Source: Urechis unicinctus (Eukaryota; Annelida; Polychaeta; Xenopneusta; Urechidae). From it: a DNA stretch of 64,000 nucleotides. Made by a program: the position numbers and the translations under genes. The notes under the pieces were generated by a model that searched no databases, was not told where the DNA came from, and worked only from the letters and a program-made list of their open reading frames with translations. The stretch is taken from contig CM067346.1 in NCBI GenBank assembly GCA_034190875.2, positions 38,928,191 through 38,992,190 of the forward strand. The letters are read 5' to 3'. Below are positions 12,501 to 25,000 of this stretch, piece after piece. Positions within the stretch are counted from its first letter, which is position 1, and every line of letters starts with the position of its first letter.

Positions 12501-15500
12501 TATCAAGGTGATTCGCAGTCGTGATCCCCATCGCCAGGTGGCACTGCGCTTCCTCCAGATCAACATGTACAATGATTCTTTCTATAGAAACTCGGTGGAA
12601 CTTTATGAAGGTGAATACTTTGATTACAAGTTACTTCTTGGAGAGTTAACATCTGACAGCAGTCTCCATGATAAATCCATCAAGTATGAGACAGGACCAT
12701 ATTTTGACACCATGGGAATTCGAGTAACCGCATCTCCTGCTTTTGGCGAATACGGATTCATCGCAGAAGTAGTTACCTTGCCTGTTTCCCCAGGATGGAG
12801 ACCCGATCTAGGTTTGTCGGTTCCATACAACTGTCAGAGCAAGTCATAGTGATGATGTTACGGTTCATAATTGTTCATTCACCAAAAACGATCAATTAGT
12901 TGAAAGTTAAGCAGATAAAATTTAACTTCTCAATTGCCCACCATATGATCAGATGAAGTTGTGTAAATGTCTACAGATGTTAATCTCTGTCGCTGTCATC
13001 CGTATAGCATTATGTATTCTATACAACAAGACCTACTTTGATGCTGTAAAACAGGCGCTGGGATTCGTCAGAGAATCGCCAACAGTCATCTAGTGAACAA
13101 CGAAGGTGGTGGCTTCATGTTCATGAACGTGGGCGAGTTGAACCCCTCTCTCATCATCGAACAGAACCACATAACTGACTGTGGTTTACCTCTTCTCAAC
13201 ATGACTGGCCCTCCAATATTTGACCTCTTTGTACAGAACTCCAAACTCATGACCATTGCCAATAACTACATTTCTCACAATGCGGGTGGAATCACAATCA
13301 ATACCACCACAAAGGGCCAAGCCACTCGTATCTATGCCAACATCACAAACAACCAGATTATCTATAACACTCATGGGGAAGCTCTCCACATTGAAGGTAT
13401 TCTAGTATATCCATGGATATATGATATATGAATTGACAAAAATTAAATCAAAAGTGTGTCATCTCACAATGTCAATATTATGCTGCACTGAACCACAGGA
13501 TTTCATAAGATATTTATAAGAAAATATTCTTCTATAAAGTGGGCACATGAAAAAACCTTGTGCTCTCGGCAATGCTTTAGTCTGCTTGTTTCTGTGATTA
13601 GGGCACAGGTTCCAAGAGTTTGACATCAGACACAACTACATTGCATTCAACCATTTGGAGCATCGTAATGTCCTGGGGATGTTTGGTGTTGGTCTTAACT
13701 TCACTGAGAATATTGTGTACAACAACACAGCCAGATGTATCCTCAATGCTTCTGTGCCACAACAGGTAAAACTGCAATGTGGTACTTCATTCCATTTTGC
13801 CTTTTTCATTCATGTTGCTGTCAAATGGAGGTAGAGAACAATTATACTTTTGATTGCGGGATCATGCATTATTCCAATAAGTAAGGTGTAAGAGAAAGCG
13901 GTTTCTTGATATTTGACATTACATATTGAGGTTCTGAGCAGCTAGATGTTGATATGTTTGGATCTAGCCACTTTGTCTAACATTCAGATGAAAGTGACTT
14001 TTCCTGTGAGTGCATTGTTTGCTACCGTTTAATCAAATAAGTATTGATTTATAACCTGTTCTAACATCTAGTTTTGACTCTTGGAATGTTCTTCAGGTGA
14101 CCATAAATCAACGATACATTCATAATGCATTCTATGACAACTGGGCCTTTGCTGAGAACCGTTCCACAATCTTCCTCAAATCAGCCAAGTTCAACTTCCA
14201 TGACAATTACTTGATCAACAGATTCAACCGATATGAGATGGTTTTGTTCAACAGGACCAAGTAGGGAAAATGAGTTTTATTTTTCAAAAATAACATGTGT
14301 GTTAATAGCTGTAAGATACTTGTGGGTTTGAGCCTGTCATGAGGTGTTGCGTTGCTTGTGATAAACACATCAAGAGGAACTGATACGTTTGAACAAGTTT
14401 GGCAACAACAGTTCCAAAAGCTTCTAGTAACATGAATCCCTGTAAATTCTCCAACACAATTGGTTGCAGACCTCACAGTTTTTATGACATGACAGATTGG
14501 CACAGAGGTTCACTTCAGATTAACAACACCCCTGGTCTTTAGTTAATTACAGAATCTGTCAAACTGTAATATACGTTGCATAGCTCTCATAACGCCTGCA
14601 TAGCCAATCAGTAGCCATGTGTTAAAGCCTTGACTTGTTAATGCTTCTTGCAAAACAAGTGATCATTTTAAAGAAAAATATCTGGTAAGGCACTACTGAT
14701 ATCATACTGAACCAATTTGACAATGTTTCTGTTCCCATTTAAGTAACAGGAGATGTGGCATCTTTGCTAAATTCATTGTGACCACAAATGTATATAAGAT
14801 ATTCTTTATTATATTTCATACTTGCACACGGGTGTCTTGCGTCCTACCTGTATGTTTTAACTGATACATGGTTTGAGACTCATTTGGTTACTCTTGTAGG
14901 TACCCGGATGGGACATTTCCTCAGGTGGATGCTCGTAGTAACTGGTGGGGAGGAGACGTGGAGTCATTTGTAGCCGGCCGGATTTGGGATCGACGTGATG
15001 ATGATAACCTCATTGAGGTCTCCCATACACCCTTCTATAAGACTAATGCCTCTGTCCTCGCAGGTATCAACTTGGTTTTGGTGGATAACTCATCTGTCAA
15101 CTATTGCTATTTCAGTCAATACCATTTAGGTACAAATTAGCTTCTTTACATCAGATATGTGGGTATGTACAATTAAGAGTTTTATGCTATGATATTTGCA
15201 TCTTGGTCATAAAGTTTGTCAATTTTGTAATGAGCCTTCTAGTCTTACAATTGCTCATTTTGTCTTTTTCTTTTTTCAGGAAAGTGTGACCCAGGATGGG
15301 TTGAGTACAGCAGCAAATGTTACTGGTACTTTGGCGGAGTTGTCAACTATGCAACCGCAGACAAGCAATGCAGGGTAATATTTCTCATTTATCATAATTG
15401 TGCAAATGCCACTCTCACCATTTTGACCAAATCACATGATGTAATAATGAAAGGATGATGTTAACTTTGACAATCCAACAATGATAATGAATATATTGAC

Positions 15501-16888
15501 TCATATTATGTTTGCTTTAGTAGGTTTGTTTTCTGTGTGATTCAAGGTGATAATGGGTCGCTTGGCCTATGCCCGCGATAGGAACTGGGAGAAGGGATTT
15601 CGGGGAGGTAGTGACTAAATTCCAGGAGAACCATGACGAGACTTGGACAACGTGGGTCTTCTCCAGTGAACAGAAAGGTTCTCATTGTACTGCGCTACAA
15701 AATGGCCGCATCATCCACACTGACTGTGAGGTACTCTCGCCCTACCTCTGTGAGAAAGGTCAGTGATTTTTGTATGCTGCTTTTGAAAAAATGCATGAAT
15801 ATAGATTAGTAACTGCCCAGAGTTACCTATCCATTGTAATAAGGTTGTGTTGAAAATCTCATATGTAGTGATGTTTGTATGATGTAACGATAATATTCTT
15901 ACTGTGTGTTTTTGTTTGTTGCCTAGATCCATTTGTCCAGCCAAAATTGTTTATGAGGGAGATATGGATAGCTATTGGTGCGGTCGCTGGTGGTTTGCTT
16001 ATAATCCTCGTCTTGCTCTGTTTCCACTGCCTCAAATCTCACAAGCGAAAAGAAGAACGACTCGGTCGTAAAGGTTCAATGAAGAGGGCTCTTATGTCCA
16101 GCAAAGCCTCATTGTATTCTGGTAGAACAGGTGGAGCTTCTCAGAGAGGGGGATATGATGACGTACAGCAGCAGAAACGCAGAAGACCACCTATGTCCAA
16201 CACAGCCATTTCAGAGTTCATGGACTTGTCTGGGGCAACCCTTGATTCCACAAGCACTGATGCTGTTGACAAAATGAAATACACCCTGGACAGTCGTCGC
16301 CCTATTACCCCAGGTACTGGGATTGACATGGGTTCTCGGAACGATTCCTGCAGCTACCTCGATAGCGATCTGGGACCTGTCCACCACCGCTCGAGAGATT
16401 TCTTCCCTCCACGGTTAGAAAATGAGATAACTAATTACAGCGCCCGGCAGCCCTCATATGAACATGTGTTCCGTAATGATGCATATGAAGGCGGGGTTGA
16501 GCGAAGAATCCCGAGTTCTTCCTCTATAGGTTACCCACCGCAACATCGCTACTCTGGTGGCGCTGACGTGGGAGGTGCAAGTTCTGTTGGCAGCTATGCA
16601 CCTAGCATTAATTATCAACCAAGTGGGTACCAGCCGAGTACCAGGGGCTACCCTTCTTCAAGTGCAAGTGGGTACCCACCCAGCACATCTGGATACCATC
16701 CAAGTACATCGGAGTACCAGCCCAGTTCACGTAGGTACCAGCCCACAACACCTAGTGAGGCAAGTTACTATTCTGATACAGTGGATATGGTGCCAGACTC
16801 TCGGCTCAAAACTCGTCAGGGAGGTGGGCCAGGTCAGGGAGGCTATGTTAAGCCTCCTCGGCCAAAACCCAAAGAGTTCTCAATGTGA
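3514..16888 (+). CDS. bark: Bark beetle/Anakonda-like tricellular junction transmembrane protein
   Basis: About 19 coding exons, roughly 2,860 residues. Supported exons: 3514-3774, 4299-4465, 4629-4820, 5019-5353, 5576-5796, 5975-6260, 6405-6560, 6731-7919, 8192-8380, 8621-8860, 9139-9867, 10293-12811, 13055-13396, 13601-13766, 14098-14260, 14900-15063, 15280-15375, 15548-15758, 15926-16888. The start has a hydrophobic signal peptide (LTFILLSSLALIVA). Three long repeats follow, each with N-rich parallel beta-helix sequence, and an SRCR domain occurs in each (near 4357-4820, 8287-8840, 11670-12020). Then come a C-type lectin domain (15280-15758), one membrane span (IWIAIGAVAGGLLIILVLLC) and a ~290-residue cytoplasmic tail. 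Drosophila Bark/Anakonda has this triple-repeat plan and builds tricellular septate junctions; that role is inferred here. Two apparent frameshifts (near 12050 and 15595) interrupt the assembled frame. Confidence 0.9.
3951..3976 (+). repeat. Copy of the palindrome-arm repeat in bark intron 1
   Basis: Contains GTGCACGACGTCTTATTGA, matching the arm of the large palindrome at 31969-32108 (25 of 26 bases over the shared stretch). It marks a dispersed repeat family; the element type is unknown. Confidence 0.7.
16608..16760 (+). repeat. In-frame YxPS repeats in the Bark cytoplasmic tail
   Basis: About seven imperfect units of roughly 7-10 residues built on GYxPST (for example YQPSG, YPPSTSG, YHPSTSE, YQPSSRR). 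They are Tyr/Pro/Ser rich and lie between the membrane span and the C-terminus, so they could be phosphorylation or SH2/WW-type docking sites (inference). Confidence 0.8.
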
Positions 16889-18115
16889 TTCATCGGATGC
16901 CATTCAATTTTTAATTTAATTTTATGACGAACAGATTTGTGATGGCAGGATGGCTGATTGCAATCAAAAAAAAGTCTGCTTATTCTGTAAAAAGATATAT
17001 ACAATACATAATGTTTTTTTTCTTAAATCTACACCACAAATCAAGTTGTGAACCTTCTGTCTGATAATCAATGAAACGCCACTTAGGCAACCACCATTGG
17101 GACTTAGCCAAAGTGGTCTCAATTTGCTGGTCGCAATGCAGGGCAAAACTTGATTTTGGAATGTAATATATGGTCTTTGTACTGGGAATTACAAATGGGA
17201 CCGAGTTAAAGTGGTCGTAATTGTGGGTGGTCACCTTAGTGAGGTGGTCATTGGACAAGGTTCCACTGAAGTTGATTGATGAGTCTTGAGTGTTGTAGCA
17301 TATATTCCTTTTTGGATGGTATGTCATAAGTTTGTTGTATATTACATTTGTAAACATGCATTTCCATAGTGTTGACTATATTACTTGCTTTTGATCTCTT
17401 GTCACTGAATGATTCCAATTTCATCATTCCTTTTAATTATTTTAAATTGTTGACCAACATTCTTGAACCAGCGGGTTGCTATATATGCTTTTGAATTTAT
17501 TATTCAATAAGTTGTGTAAAGAGGCATCTTTTATAAGCATAGGTTTTAATGTGTAGTATTTCAGTATGGATTGATTCAGATATACACCATATATATTTAC
17601 ATGATTTGTATATGATTTATATATTTTCTAAGTAAAACAAACATTTTAAAATTTGACCTTTTTTTTAATCTTAATATATATCAGCCAATGACTTCTGTAT
17701 ACCCTACTCATATCCATTCATGCAATTCTTAAGTTATGGGAAGTAAACATGCATCACAATAAACCAGTATCCTTAAACTTGAATACTGATGAAGATCGGA
17801 TTACACCATGACTCCATGAGCCATAAAAGGTCAAGAGCAGTTTCTTTGCCTTTCTGAGCAACTCCGTCTCCGGATTTTGTTTGGTCACCAACCGCCAGAC
17901 GGTAGTATAGATAAATACCATAAGATGTTGTGTACGGCTACAAACGCCCCACTTTAAAGCTAATAATTAGATTTTTTAAATATTTGGAATGTGGGAAGTT
18001 AACATGCCAAAAGCAGATCCGGGCACGATTGGGGAAGGCATGCAACAAAGTGACAAACATGAACCCGTGCAGTTCGTGGTCCTGGACGCCAAGGTCCTTC
18101 ACCTCGTGACATTCC
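16889..18115. other. bark 3' region and spacer
   Basis: AT-rich sequence after the bark stop. The first AATAAA I find is at 17758-17763, 870 bases downstream, which would imply a long 3' UTR. No exon supported. From about 17990 the composition becomes GC-richer and protein-like (the coding-like relic described separately). Confidence 0.5.
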
Positions 18116-18124
18116 AGCCAAACC

Positions 18125-18951
18125 TAGGCAAAGCACTCGCCCCTGGTGTTTTTTATGATCTGATGCTACCTTAGAGGTGAGGGTCCGCATGTATGGCAGA
18201 ATCTTTAGGGTTATAAGCAAATTTGCTTCTTCTCGCAATGCAGAAAAGGGACAGTTTAAAAAACATAGATTTTCATATCCATAAATGTCTTAACATCAAT
18301 CTTACCTAGAGTGCAACAACAGTCATACTCCTTAATCAACAGAATCAACGAAATCCAACACAATTTTAAAATTGTTGTCCAACATGGCTACCCTGAGAAT
18401 CGAAAACGAGACAGATACCAAAGAGGTAGCAGAATGTTGTGTCTGCGGGGTGAGGTCGAGTGGAGGAGCCAGCAAGCAACTCGCGCTTTTCAATTGGACG
18501 CGCGTCTACGTGTGATATACGAAGAAAATGGGTCAGAGATGATATAATACTGCTTCATACTGCAGGTTTGAATATAACAATGACCTGTATGGGTTCGGCT
18601 TTCTGTTAGAAATCACGAGCTCCATCAAATTATGTTGCATTGTGGGAGTCGGCCATTTTGAGTTTTTGAACAAAGTTTCATGATGTGCCGTATTTTAGTG
18701 CTCAAACAGAACAATTAGACAAAACTGTAGTAATAGAAACAGTCCTCGTGTCATTTTGTCTTTTAATCTTTCATTTTGTCACAAATTTTTTGGCATGGAG
18801 GTTTTCTGTAAGTTTTTAACGAGTTCCGAAGTCAATTTGACTTCGGAACCTCGGTTATATCACAGGCGGTTCTTCGCCTCTACAGCGCAGATGTGAAAGA
18901 TCGAAAGTCGTAAATTGCGCGGAGCAGTCAGAGGCGGAGTTTCTTTGCCTA
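18125..18951 (+). mobile_element. Mutator-like non-autonomous DNA transposon, 827 bp, with perfect 9-bp TSD
   Basis: Begins TAGGCAAAGCACTCGCC and ends GGCGGAGTTTCTTTGCCTA, which are imperfect inverted termini. The flanks AGCCAAACC (18116-18124 and 18952-18960) are a perfect 9-base target-site duplication. The 9-10 bp duplications in this family point to the Mutator-like superfamily; Merlin-type elements (8-9 bp) are the alternative. No transposase frame is visible inside, so it would be mobilised in trans. It carries a 43-codon frame at 18384-18515. Confidence 0.8.
18384..18515 (+). CDS. Small ORF inside the 827-bp transposon
   Basis: A 43-codon ATG-to-TGA frame beginning MATLRIENETDTKEV, with the cysteine cluster ECCVCG near residue 20. 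It is much richer in GC and coding-like composition than the AT-rich DNA around it. It may be a host gene fragment carried by the element, as in Pack-MULEs. I do not recognise the sequence, and expression is unproven. Confidence 0.25.
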   Translation: MATLRIENETDTKEVAECCVCGVRSSGGASKQLALFNWTRVYV

Positions 18952-19229
18952 AGCCAAACCATGAGTCACGACCTTGACCGATGCCAAGGACGATATTGAG
19001 GTCAATGGCGCCACCACTCCCTTCCCTTCATGGAGGATGGAAAGGGAAAGCGTGGCTGTGGATGCCATCATGGCGAACAAGAGGGAGGCCGGCATCCTTG
19101 TGGCCATGCTCCAGGGCGAGTACATTCTGAAAACCAAGTTCCTGCGCAAGACCAAATACGGGTTGGTTATAGAGGACAAGTTCGACTGGATCTGAAGAAG
19201 AAAAGACCAAAACGTGCTCAGTATCACCC

Positions 19230-19324
19230 TAGGCAAGGCAACTCGCCCCTGGTGTTTTGATGATCTGATGCCACCTACAGTTGTAAATAACGCGGCGCTG
19301 TCAGAGGCGAAGTTTCTTTGCCTA
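19230..19324 (+). mobile_element. 95-bp MITE of the TAGGCAA family with 10-bp TSD
   Basis: Inverted termini TAGGCAAGGCAACTCGCC / GGCGAAGTTTCTTTGCCTA. The flanks AGTATCACCC (19220-19229 and 19325-19334) are identical. The interior shares TGGTGTTTTGATGATCTGAT and the GCGCGG-GTCAGAGGCG end with the other copies; it is a short deletion derivative of the longer element at 18125. Confidence 0.85.
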
Positions 19325-19436
19325 AGTATCACCCGCGCCGGCGGTTCTGATTGGCAGCCACAAGATCTTCTGTTAGAACAGCTACGCCATCACCGCGGTC
19401 GTGTACGGTCTCTACTGTAATGATTTGGCGCGTATG

Positions 19437-19773
19437 TACGCAACGAAACTCCGCCTCTGACAGCGCCGCGCTTTTTACTACTCTCTATTTCTCACATCCG
19501 AGCTCAAGAAGGTGGCATCAACGTCGCGCTGGCTGGTCGCGGTTTGGGCACAAAAACGTTCACACATGCTCAACTTCAAACCCCCGTAACTTTTGAACCA
19601 CTGAAGATAGAAAGTCATAAATCGAACCCTCTATCCAGTCGTAAATTTTCATTGCGCTGCTCCAAATATGACGAAAATCACTGCCACTCCAACTATTGGT
19701 TTGATGGTCTGATATCACATGTAGCGCGGGTACGCATTAAAGAGCGCGGTCGCTGTCAAAGTTTCCTTGCCTA
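19437..19773. mobile_element. Probable diverged member of the TAGGCAA family
   Basis: The left end (TACGCAACGAAACTCCGCC, then the CTGACAGCGCCGCGC block) is the inverse complement of the family 3' end, and the right end closes with CGCTGTCAAAGTTTCCTTGCCTA-like sequence. No clear target-site duplication, so the limits are uncertain. Confidence 0.5.
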
Positions 19774-20355
19774 CATCATGTCAAGAGAATTACGCCCTTG
19801 GCTATCTTTCTGAAATATCTCTATCCATTCACGTCTATATGAAAATTCTCATCGTATGGAGGTGAATTTCTGCGTACTACGTAAATCAAGCAATCAGATG
19901 GTTTTTGATTAAATGAATAGATTGCGCACCATATCTGGAGGTTCCCGGGGAATTCCATAATCGGTTTATGACGACAACCGGCCTGGGCATTGCGTTTGTG
20001 AGGAAGGACTGAAAGAACAAAGCGGTTGTGGGTTGTGTCTGTTGCTGTCTTCTGTCGAGTGGACATGCACTGATTGTTTGGGCAAGTTTGGCTGCATATT
20101 GTGTTAATAAATCTTGATCAGGTTTACATATGATACTATCTTTTCTGGATAATTCCAAAGGCCAAGACACTGTTTATCCGTAATCTGCTAATTGGCGATT
20201 GCCGAAGGGAAAATTCGTTGATCGTTTGCGAGCTGATAACAATAGTATCGGTTATCTGAACGAAGTGATGAGCTCTGGGGGTTGCAGTGCTATGTACCAG
20301 TGGTTAAGGGTCGCCACATCACCGCGTGCGGTCGACTGCAGGACGTCCTGTTGAC

Positions 20356-20471
20356 TAGGCACGGCACTCGCCCCTGGTGTTTTGATGATCTGATGCCATC
20401 TTTGCGTTGGTGTGAGAGATCGAAAGTAGTAAATAGCGCGGACGTTGTCAGAGGCGAAGTTTCTTTGCCTA
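20356..20471 (+). mobile_element. 116-bp MITE of the TAGGCAA family
   Basis: Starts TAGGCACGGCACTCGCC and ends GGCGAAGTTTCTTTGCCTA. The flanking 9-mers CCTGTTGAC (left) and CCAGTTGAC (right) differ at one base, consistent with a slightly aged 9-bp target-site duplication. Confidence 0.8.
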
Positions 20472-22060
20472 CCAGTTGACCTACTGCAATTAGCCCAACA
20501 CATGGCAACAGACCAACATCAGGTGTTATTACCTTGTTGGAAGGGAGCACAACAGCAGCTCCCATATTTGGTTCGATAGGACTAACTGCAATGTTCGAGA
20601 CCAATGTTATACACAAAAATCAATTACATTCACACACTTGTGAAAAATGAATTTTCACATCTGTGAAAAATTAAAGTCCTACAGGACGTCTTTGTGGATA
20701 TGTATATCATTGTCTGACCAGAGCTATAAGTTCAGTAAGTTCCTGTACACAATTTCATCAAAGACTATTAAATCCAGCGAGAGAAACTTCGAAAATTTGC
20801 ATCTCCAACTTGATGTTTGTTTTGGAGCAACATGGCTCTGCCGTGATCAAAAAGTGGGAGTCTCAAGGTTTATATGACAAATGATAAACAATCGTGCAAA
20901 AGCGGTAACCAAAATATTGCAGGATGCGAGATATCTTGATTCTCGATTCATATAGATAGTTAGATACAGAACATTGATATAAAGTGCAAGTTGTTCGAAA
21001 TATAATTTATGCCATTGGGCTGGATAGCAGGATTTAACTATATGACTGTCTGACCTGGGCTATAGACTGCATGGCCTGATGCACAGTCTTCTAGCAGACA
21101 CCACCTTCTTTGCTCAAGTTTGCAGATGGTTCTGTAACGAGCATGTCCACTATGCAAGATCATACCTTTAATGTTTTGTTAGGCTATTTTTCCTGAGGTT
21201 AGCTGTTTGTCACCAGACCAGAGTAAGCACTGGGTACAGTGGTCATTTGATCTAACTGGAAAACTACTCTTCCCAAAAATAACATGAAACTCCACTTGCA
21301 TAAGCTAAGAATCTGTCAACAATGGTGAATGTCATGATTAATTTTTCTGTCGTTCAAAATTACACTTGTGTCTTTTTGTGTTTGTCAAATTTCAAACATT
21401 TTTATAGTTTAGTAATCCACTGTTCACTCAGCTATTTCACTTGAATGCTGTAACTAAGGTCAAGGTCAGACATGTTACACTAGATTAACGACAATCATAT
21501 TGGAACTGGTTCAATATTAACAACAATGATTTGGTGTTATTCTTATTTTGTTTCCAATTTCTTTGTAGCTGCTGAAATAACTTGATTGTAATTCCTTCTT
21601 AGTGTTAAGAACACAAAATTGTTGAAAATTGATCAATATTGGCCCTGTGAAAACCGCCCAAAAACTTTATATACACAAATATGTCAATGAGTTACGACAG
21701 TGATGAGTAACAAGTCCATTTTATTCTGGGTGAGACCAGAAAAATTTGCAAATGCTTTCCAAATGGCAGTTTTGGCTCAATGATACTCAAAACGAAAAAG
21801 TCCAGTAAATGGCTGTGGTCATTTTACATTTTTAATATTTAAAGTGAGGTTAATATTGCCAAATATGTTATTGTATGTGAGTGGGGCAGTTCATTTACCT
21901 GTGCCCTGATAATCTTGGCATTTGTTGTGTGTATTATAGGTTGACTGTGATCAAACACTATACCATGAGATGTTTGTTCCGAAGTTACTATAGTAATTAT
22001 TTATTCATGGTTCATTTATGCTTTGACAGTTCTTGAAGAGGTAACCTGTGAAATATCAGG
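20472..22060. other. Spacer upstream of Dicer
   Basis: AT-rich, with no supported exon. It includes a small hairpin-prone stretch around 20640-20672 (repeated GTGAAAAA/TTTTTCAC-type words). The Dicer promoter and any 5' non-coding exon should lie here; no core motif is convincing. Confidence 0.5.
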
Positions 22061-25000
22061 ATGAAGAATTTGCGACAGGAAAATATTCATTCTGACATCT
22101 TCACACCTAGAACTTATCAGGTGATTGTACAGTAGACTCTCTATTTTTTTGTGATAAGACATGCACCCTTATCTAAATGTATTAAGTCAACAGATGTCCT
22201 ATTCAGAATAGTTATAATGGTGTAAGTTTCATGTTATGATTTGATGTGTCCATTAATAATGCTCCCCATGGAATGTTTTTACGTTGACCTTTTTAAGACC
22301 ATCAATAATTTAATGTTGACATGAAAGATGTACTCATCTAATGATTCAATTATGTTTGTGAAGGTGGCCTTGCTAGATACAGCACTACAACGCAACACTA
22401 TAGTATGTCTGGGTACAGGGACAGGCAAAACATTCATTGCTGTTATGCTTATCAAAGAGCTTTCACATGAAGTAACACAGCCATATGAGGATCAAGGGCA
22501 AAGAACCATCTTCCTTGTTGATACAGGTGCAACTTTTTTTATAGGTTATGCTAAACCAATCAAAATCTCTCTCTGTAGCAAACTTCAGTCATGCGTTGCA
22601 AATTTAGTATGCTTCCTTTTGACATACCTACTGATTGGTTTGCAGGGCCGCTTGTTCAGCAACAGGCCAAAGTCATCCGGATGCATTCAAACCTCAGTGT
22701 GGGGGAGTATTGTGGTGACATGAGTGTAGACCAGTGGTTGACTCATGAGTGGGAGGCAGAATTCCACAAACACCAAGTGCTGGTCATGACTGCTCAGGTG
22801 TTTGTCGATATTCTACACCACGCTTTCCTCAAGCTTGCCTCAATCAACCTGATAGTATTTGATGAGTGTCACCTTGCCACTAAAAACCATCCGTACTTCC
22901 AAGTTATGAAAAGCTTTGATACATGCCCGCAAGAACATCAACCTAGAGTACTGGGTTTAACTGCTTCGGTCATGAGCAAGAAGATAAAGTGTCCCATTGA
23001 GTTGGACCATCAGTTGTCAAGTTTGGAATCTGTATTGAAGAGCACAGCTGAAACATCTGCAGATGTCACCAATGTCGACCAATATGGGGCAAAGCCAAAG
23101 GAACTAGTCATTGAGTGTGAACCATATATGGACAAGTCTGGGTTGGTTGTTGAAATAAGTGCTATTCTTGAGACTACTCTAGCATTTCTTCAAGACAGCA
23201 ATATCAAGTATGATGAAGGAAAAGGAGAAAAAGATCCCTTATCCATTCCTAAAACTGTGATGTTTGAATGTCAGAACATTCTACATACATTAGGACCTTG
23301 GTGTGCTTCCAAGGTAAGTCCTACCACTTCGAATACTCACTCAACATTTCAAATTTGGTTATTTCTCTCCAGAGAAAGATACACAGTGGTCATCATATTT
23401 GCCTACGTTACTGTTTCAGGTTGCTCAGATCTTTATGAAGCAGCTGACAAAACTGGTGGAACATGAAGGGCTGGAAATGCATCGTCTTCTCATGAATTAT
23501 GCCTTCACTCAACTGAGCATGATACAGCACATAATTGATGACGTGTATGATACCAGGGTGGAGACGTTAGAAGACTTCCTCCAGCTTATGTCACCTAAAG
23601 TTCTGCGCCTCATCCAAGTTCTTCGTGATTTCAAACCTGATGATAACTTTGTAATCCTTGGTGGTGATGACTTCTTGATGGATGGGAAATCGGATTTCCC
23701 TGAAGATGAAATAGAGGTTGATGATGACGACGACGATGATGATTCATTGATGCTCTCTGATGAAGAAGATGAAGATCTAACCGTGGCTAAACCATTAGAA
23801 AAAAGGTCAACCAGAGGTTTTGGCAGCAATTATGTTGCTGTAAAAACACCATCCACCGACCGTGCCGGGTCAGAAGAAGAGAGCTTGTGTGGGCTTGTAT
23901 TTGTTGAGCGTCGGCACACAGCATTTGCCTTGAACAAACTCATCGTCGAGCTGTGCAACTGGGATTCAGACCTTTACTTTGTACACAGTCACCACATCAC
24001 AGGTCATGCTGCTGGTTCCACATGTTCTGCTGTGAAAGATCGGGAGTTACTTTACAAGAAACAAGAAGATGTCCTTAAAAAGTTTCGTCAGCGCGAGCTC
24101 AATCTCCTTGTGTCAACAAGCGTTCTGGAGGAAGGTGTTGATGTCCCGCGGTGTAACCTTGTTGTGAGGTTTGACTCGCCAGTTGACTACCGGTCATATG
24201 TGCAGTCAAAGGTGAGTTTGGATTTTTGTGTTTTGATCCAGCCATCCCTCAGAGAATACAACTGAGTCCAGTTGGTCCCACTGTCTGTATGACCAAATTC
24301 GCATGAATTGCAGGGACGAGCCAGGGCCTCAAAGTCGAAGTTTTACATGTTGGTTAATGGAGCCAATTTGGATGACTTCTTGAATGACCTGAAGACTTTT
24401 AAAGGAATTGAACAAGTAAGTAATTTTATCAATAAAGTGAATGAAGCCATGTTTGAATATTGTGCCTTGGATATTCGAGTATAACATATTGAAGTCAAAT
24501 GGCATGTGGAACACAAAGACCAGCTTACTTACAATTTCAGTCTCAAATATAATTTCTAAATTTACCATTATAATGATGGATGGCAAATGTCGTAGTGGCC
24601 GGTTTAGTAAGGTAGATGATGATAAACTCGATATTGGCCATGACAAGCATGTAAAGGAAATTGAGTGAGATTAGGAATGGTTTAGCAAATGTTGGTGGTC
24701 AAATTGTTGTCCCCGTGCGTAGTGTATGCAAATAGGAGCTTACCATCCTTATGATGCAAACCCCTATGCTTACTGTCATGCTATACAATTTTTGACGATT
24801 ATAAATATAAAATTTTTTCATCCAATATATACTTAAAAATGTTGTTGATTAAGTTAGGCACTGTTTCACAGATCCTGATTTCCAAGTCGCAGGCTCAAGG
24901 AAGTAGTAACAGTTTAGGGCAAGAGGAGATAGGAATGGAAGAGGCTGCTGTTCCAGATGACCTCCTGGCACCCTATACACCCTCCCCAGTAGATGGTGCA

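Larger units (their letters stand above)
17989..19430 (+). pseudogene. GC-rich coding-like relic broken by transposon insertions
   Basis: Excluding the inserted elements, 17989-18124 and 18961-19229 are GC-richer than their surroundings and read as protein: a frame through MPKADPGTIGEGMQQ and, after the first insertion, a frame with VNGATTPFPSWRMERE and VIEDKFDW to a stop near 19194. Joining them across the 9-base duplication leaves a stop and a frame change, so it is not an intact gene. I do not recognise the family. A processed pseudogene or a fragment of an autonomous transposon is possible. Confidence 0.4.

Noticed and set aside
23509..23829. Serine-rich minus-strand frame
   Set aside because: Antisense shadow of the Asp/Glu-rich acidic tract in the Dicer helicase linker.
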